Source: Campylobacterota bacterium
GTDB taxonomy: Bacteria > Campylobacterota > Campylobacteria > Campylobacterales > Sulfurovaceae
DNA: 6,397 nt
Assembly: GCA_013153675.1 (NCBI GenBank)
Contig: JAADEA010000156.1
Location: 1 to 6,397 of the forward strand
Direction of reading: 5' to 3'
Part shown: positions 6,229 to 6,397 of the stretch, one piece after another
Layout: each line of letters begins with the position of its first letter
How positions within the stretch are numbered: the stretch's first letter is position 1
Program-made: the position numbers and the translations under genes
Notes under the pieces: generated by a model
The model's database searches: none
Told to the model about the DNA's origin: nothing
What the model saw: the letters and a program-made list of their open reading frames with translations, nothing else

Positions 6229-6397
6229 ATGGGACTTTTTGATTGGCTCTTTGGGCAGTTTATTGATATTATTGAGTGGAAAGATGACTCAAACAACACA
6301 ATTGTATGGCGATATCCAAGAGGTGATAGCGCCATAAAATATGGAGCAAAATTGATTGTTAGAGAGTCTCAAGTTGCAGTTTTTGTTGATAAGGGGC
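6229..6397 (+). CDS. SPFH-domain protein, YdjI / 'virion core protein'-like, 3' truncated by the window
   Basis: The first 56 codons of a gene that leaves the window. It begins MGLFDWLFGQFIDIIEW, then has VWRYP (26-30) and IKYGAKLIVRESQVAVFV (36-53). These closely resemble the N terminus of YdjI-type SPFH proteins, often annotated as virion core protein-like, which start MGLF and carry a GAKLIVRESQVAVF strand pair. Unlike the slipin at 2481 it has no N-terminal membrane anchor. The start has AAAGG at 6217-6221 and lies three bases after the telA stop, consistent with one operon. YdjI in Bacillus subtilis belongs to an envelope-stress operon with pspA. The rest of the protein, including any C-terminal zinc ribbon, cannot be seen. 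Confidence 0.78.
   Translation, partial: MGLFDWLFGQFIDIIEWKDDSNNTIVWRYPRGDSAIKYGAKLIVRESQVAVFVDKG

Noticed and set aside
6083..6337. 84-residue plus-strand ORF overlapping the telA end and the next gene
   Set aside because: It lies in another frame across two well-supported genes. Its Lys/Arg/Leu-rich composition is what a frame-shifted coiled coil gives.
1..6397. CRISPR array, tRNA, rRNA, insertion sequence or attachment site
   Set aside because: No spaced direct repeats, tRNA-like cloverleaf, rRNA sequence, transposase motif or flanking repeat was found; coding genes cover nearly all the window.

Overview
The window is very AT-rich and densely coding, with every supported gene on the + strand. 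Arginine is almost always AGA, isoleucine is often ATA, and several genes overlap as ATGA or TAATG. Protein-level resemblance (a RuvX/YqgF with conserved KNRNQAA and RIKHF blocks, a NagZ-type GH3 hydrolase, an NfeD-slipin pair) suggests a low-GC Campylobacterota (Epsilonproteobacteria) such as a Nautiliales-like, Campylobacter-like or Sulfurimonas-like lineage. This is an inference from remembered family features, not a search.

Region 1 (1-4093) is a compact gene string. It holds a 5'-incomplete NagZ-like family 3 glycoside hydrolase, a COG1926-type phosphoribosyltransferase, RuvX/YqgF, a short NfeD membrane protein, a stomatin/slipin (QmcA-like SPFH protein) and an eIF2B alpha/beta/delta-family protein. 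Junctions are 0 bp, a 4-bp overlap, a 31-bp gap, a 1-bp overlap and a 4-bp overlap, so most of it is probably co-transcribed and translationally coupled. The 31-bp gap before nfeD contains an extended -10 (TGG-TATAAT) that may start a sub-operon. The NagZ reading frame is conserved well upstream of its first ATG but runs into a stop at base 1-3 with no start codon. A one-base frame change near the C run at 15-18 would restore a normal N terminus.

Region 2 (4094-4278) is the only intergenic stretch, 185 bp. It contains a TATAAT box, an unlisted 26-residue hydrophobic ORF (4195-4275) ending four bases before the next gene, and a long-range inverted repeat around that ORF.

Region 3 (4279 to the end) is a second operon: XpaC-like membrane protein, TelA (toxic-anion-resistance family), and the start of a YdjI-type SPFH 'virion core protein-like' gene that continues past the window. 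XpaC and TelA are adjacent in other bacteria (xpaC-yaaN in Bacillus subtilis), and YdjI-type SPFH proteins belong to envelope-stress operons. The likely theme is a membrane-stress or membrane-organisation module. Two different SPFH scaffold proteins therefore lie about 3 kb apart, each with its own membrane partner. The biochemical functions of XpaC, TelA, the eIF2B-like protein and the 26-residue peptide cannot be settled from this sequence.
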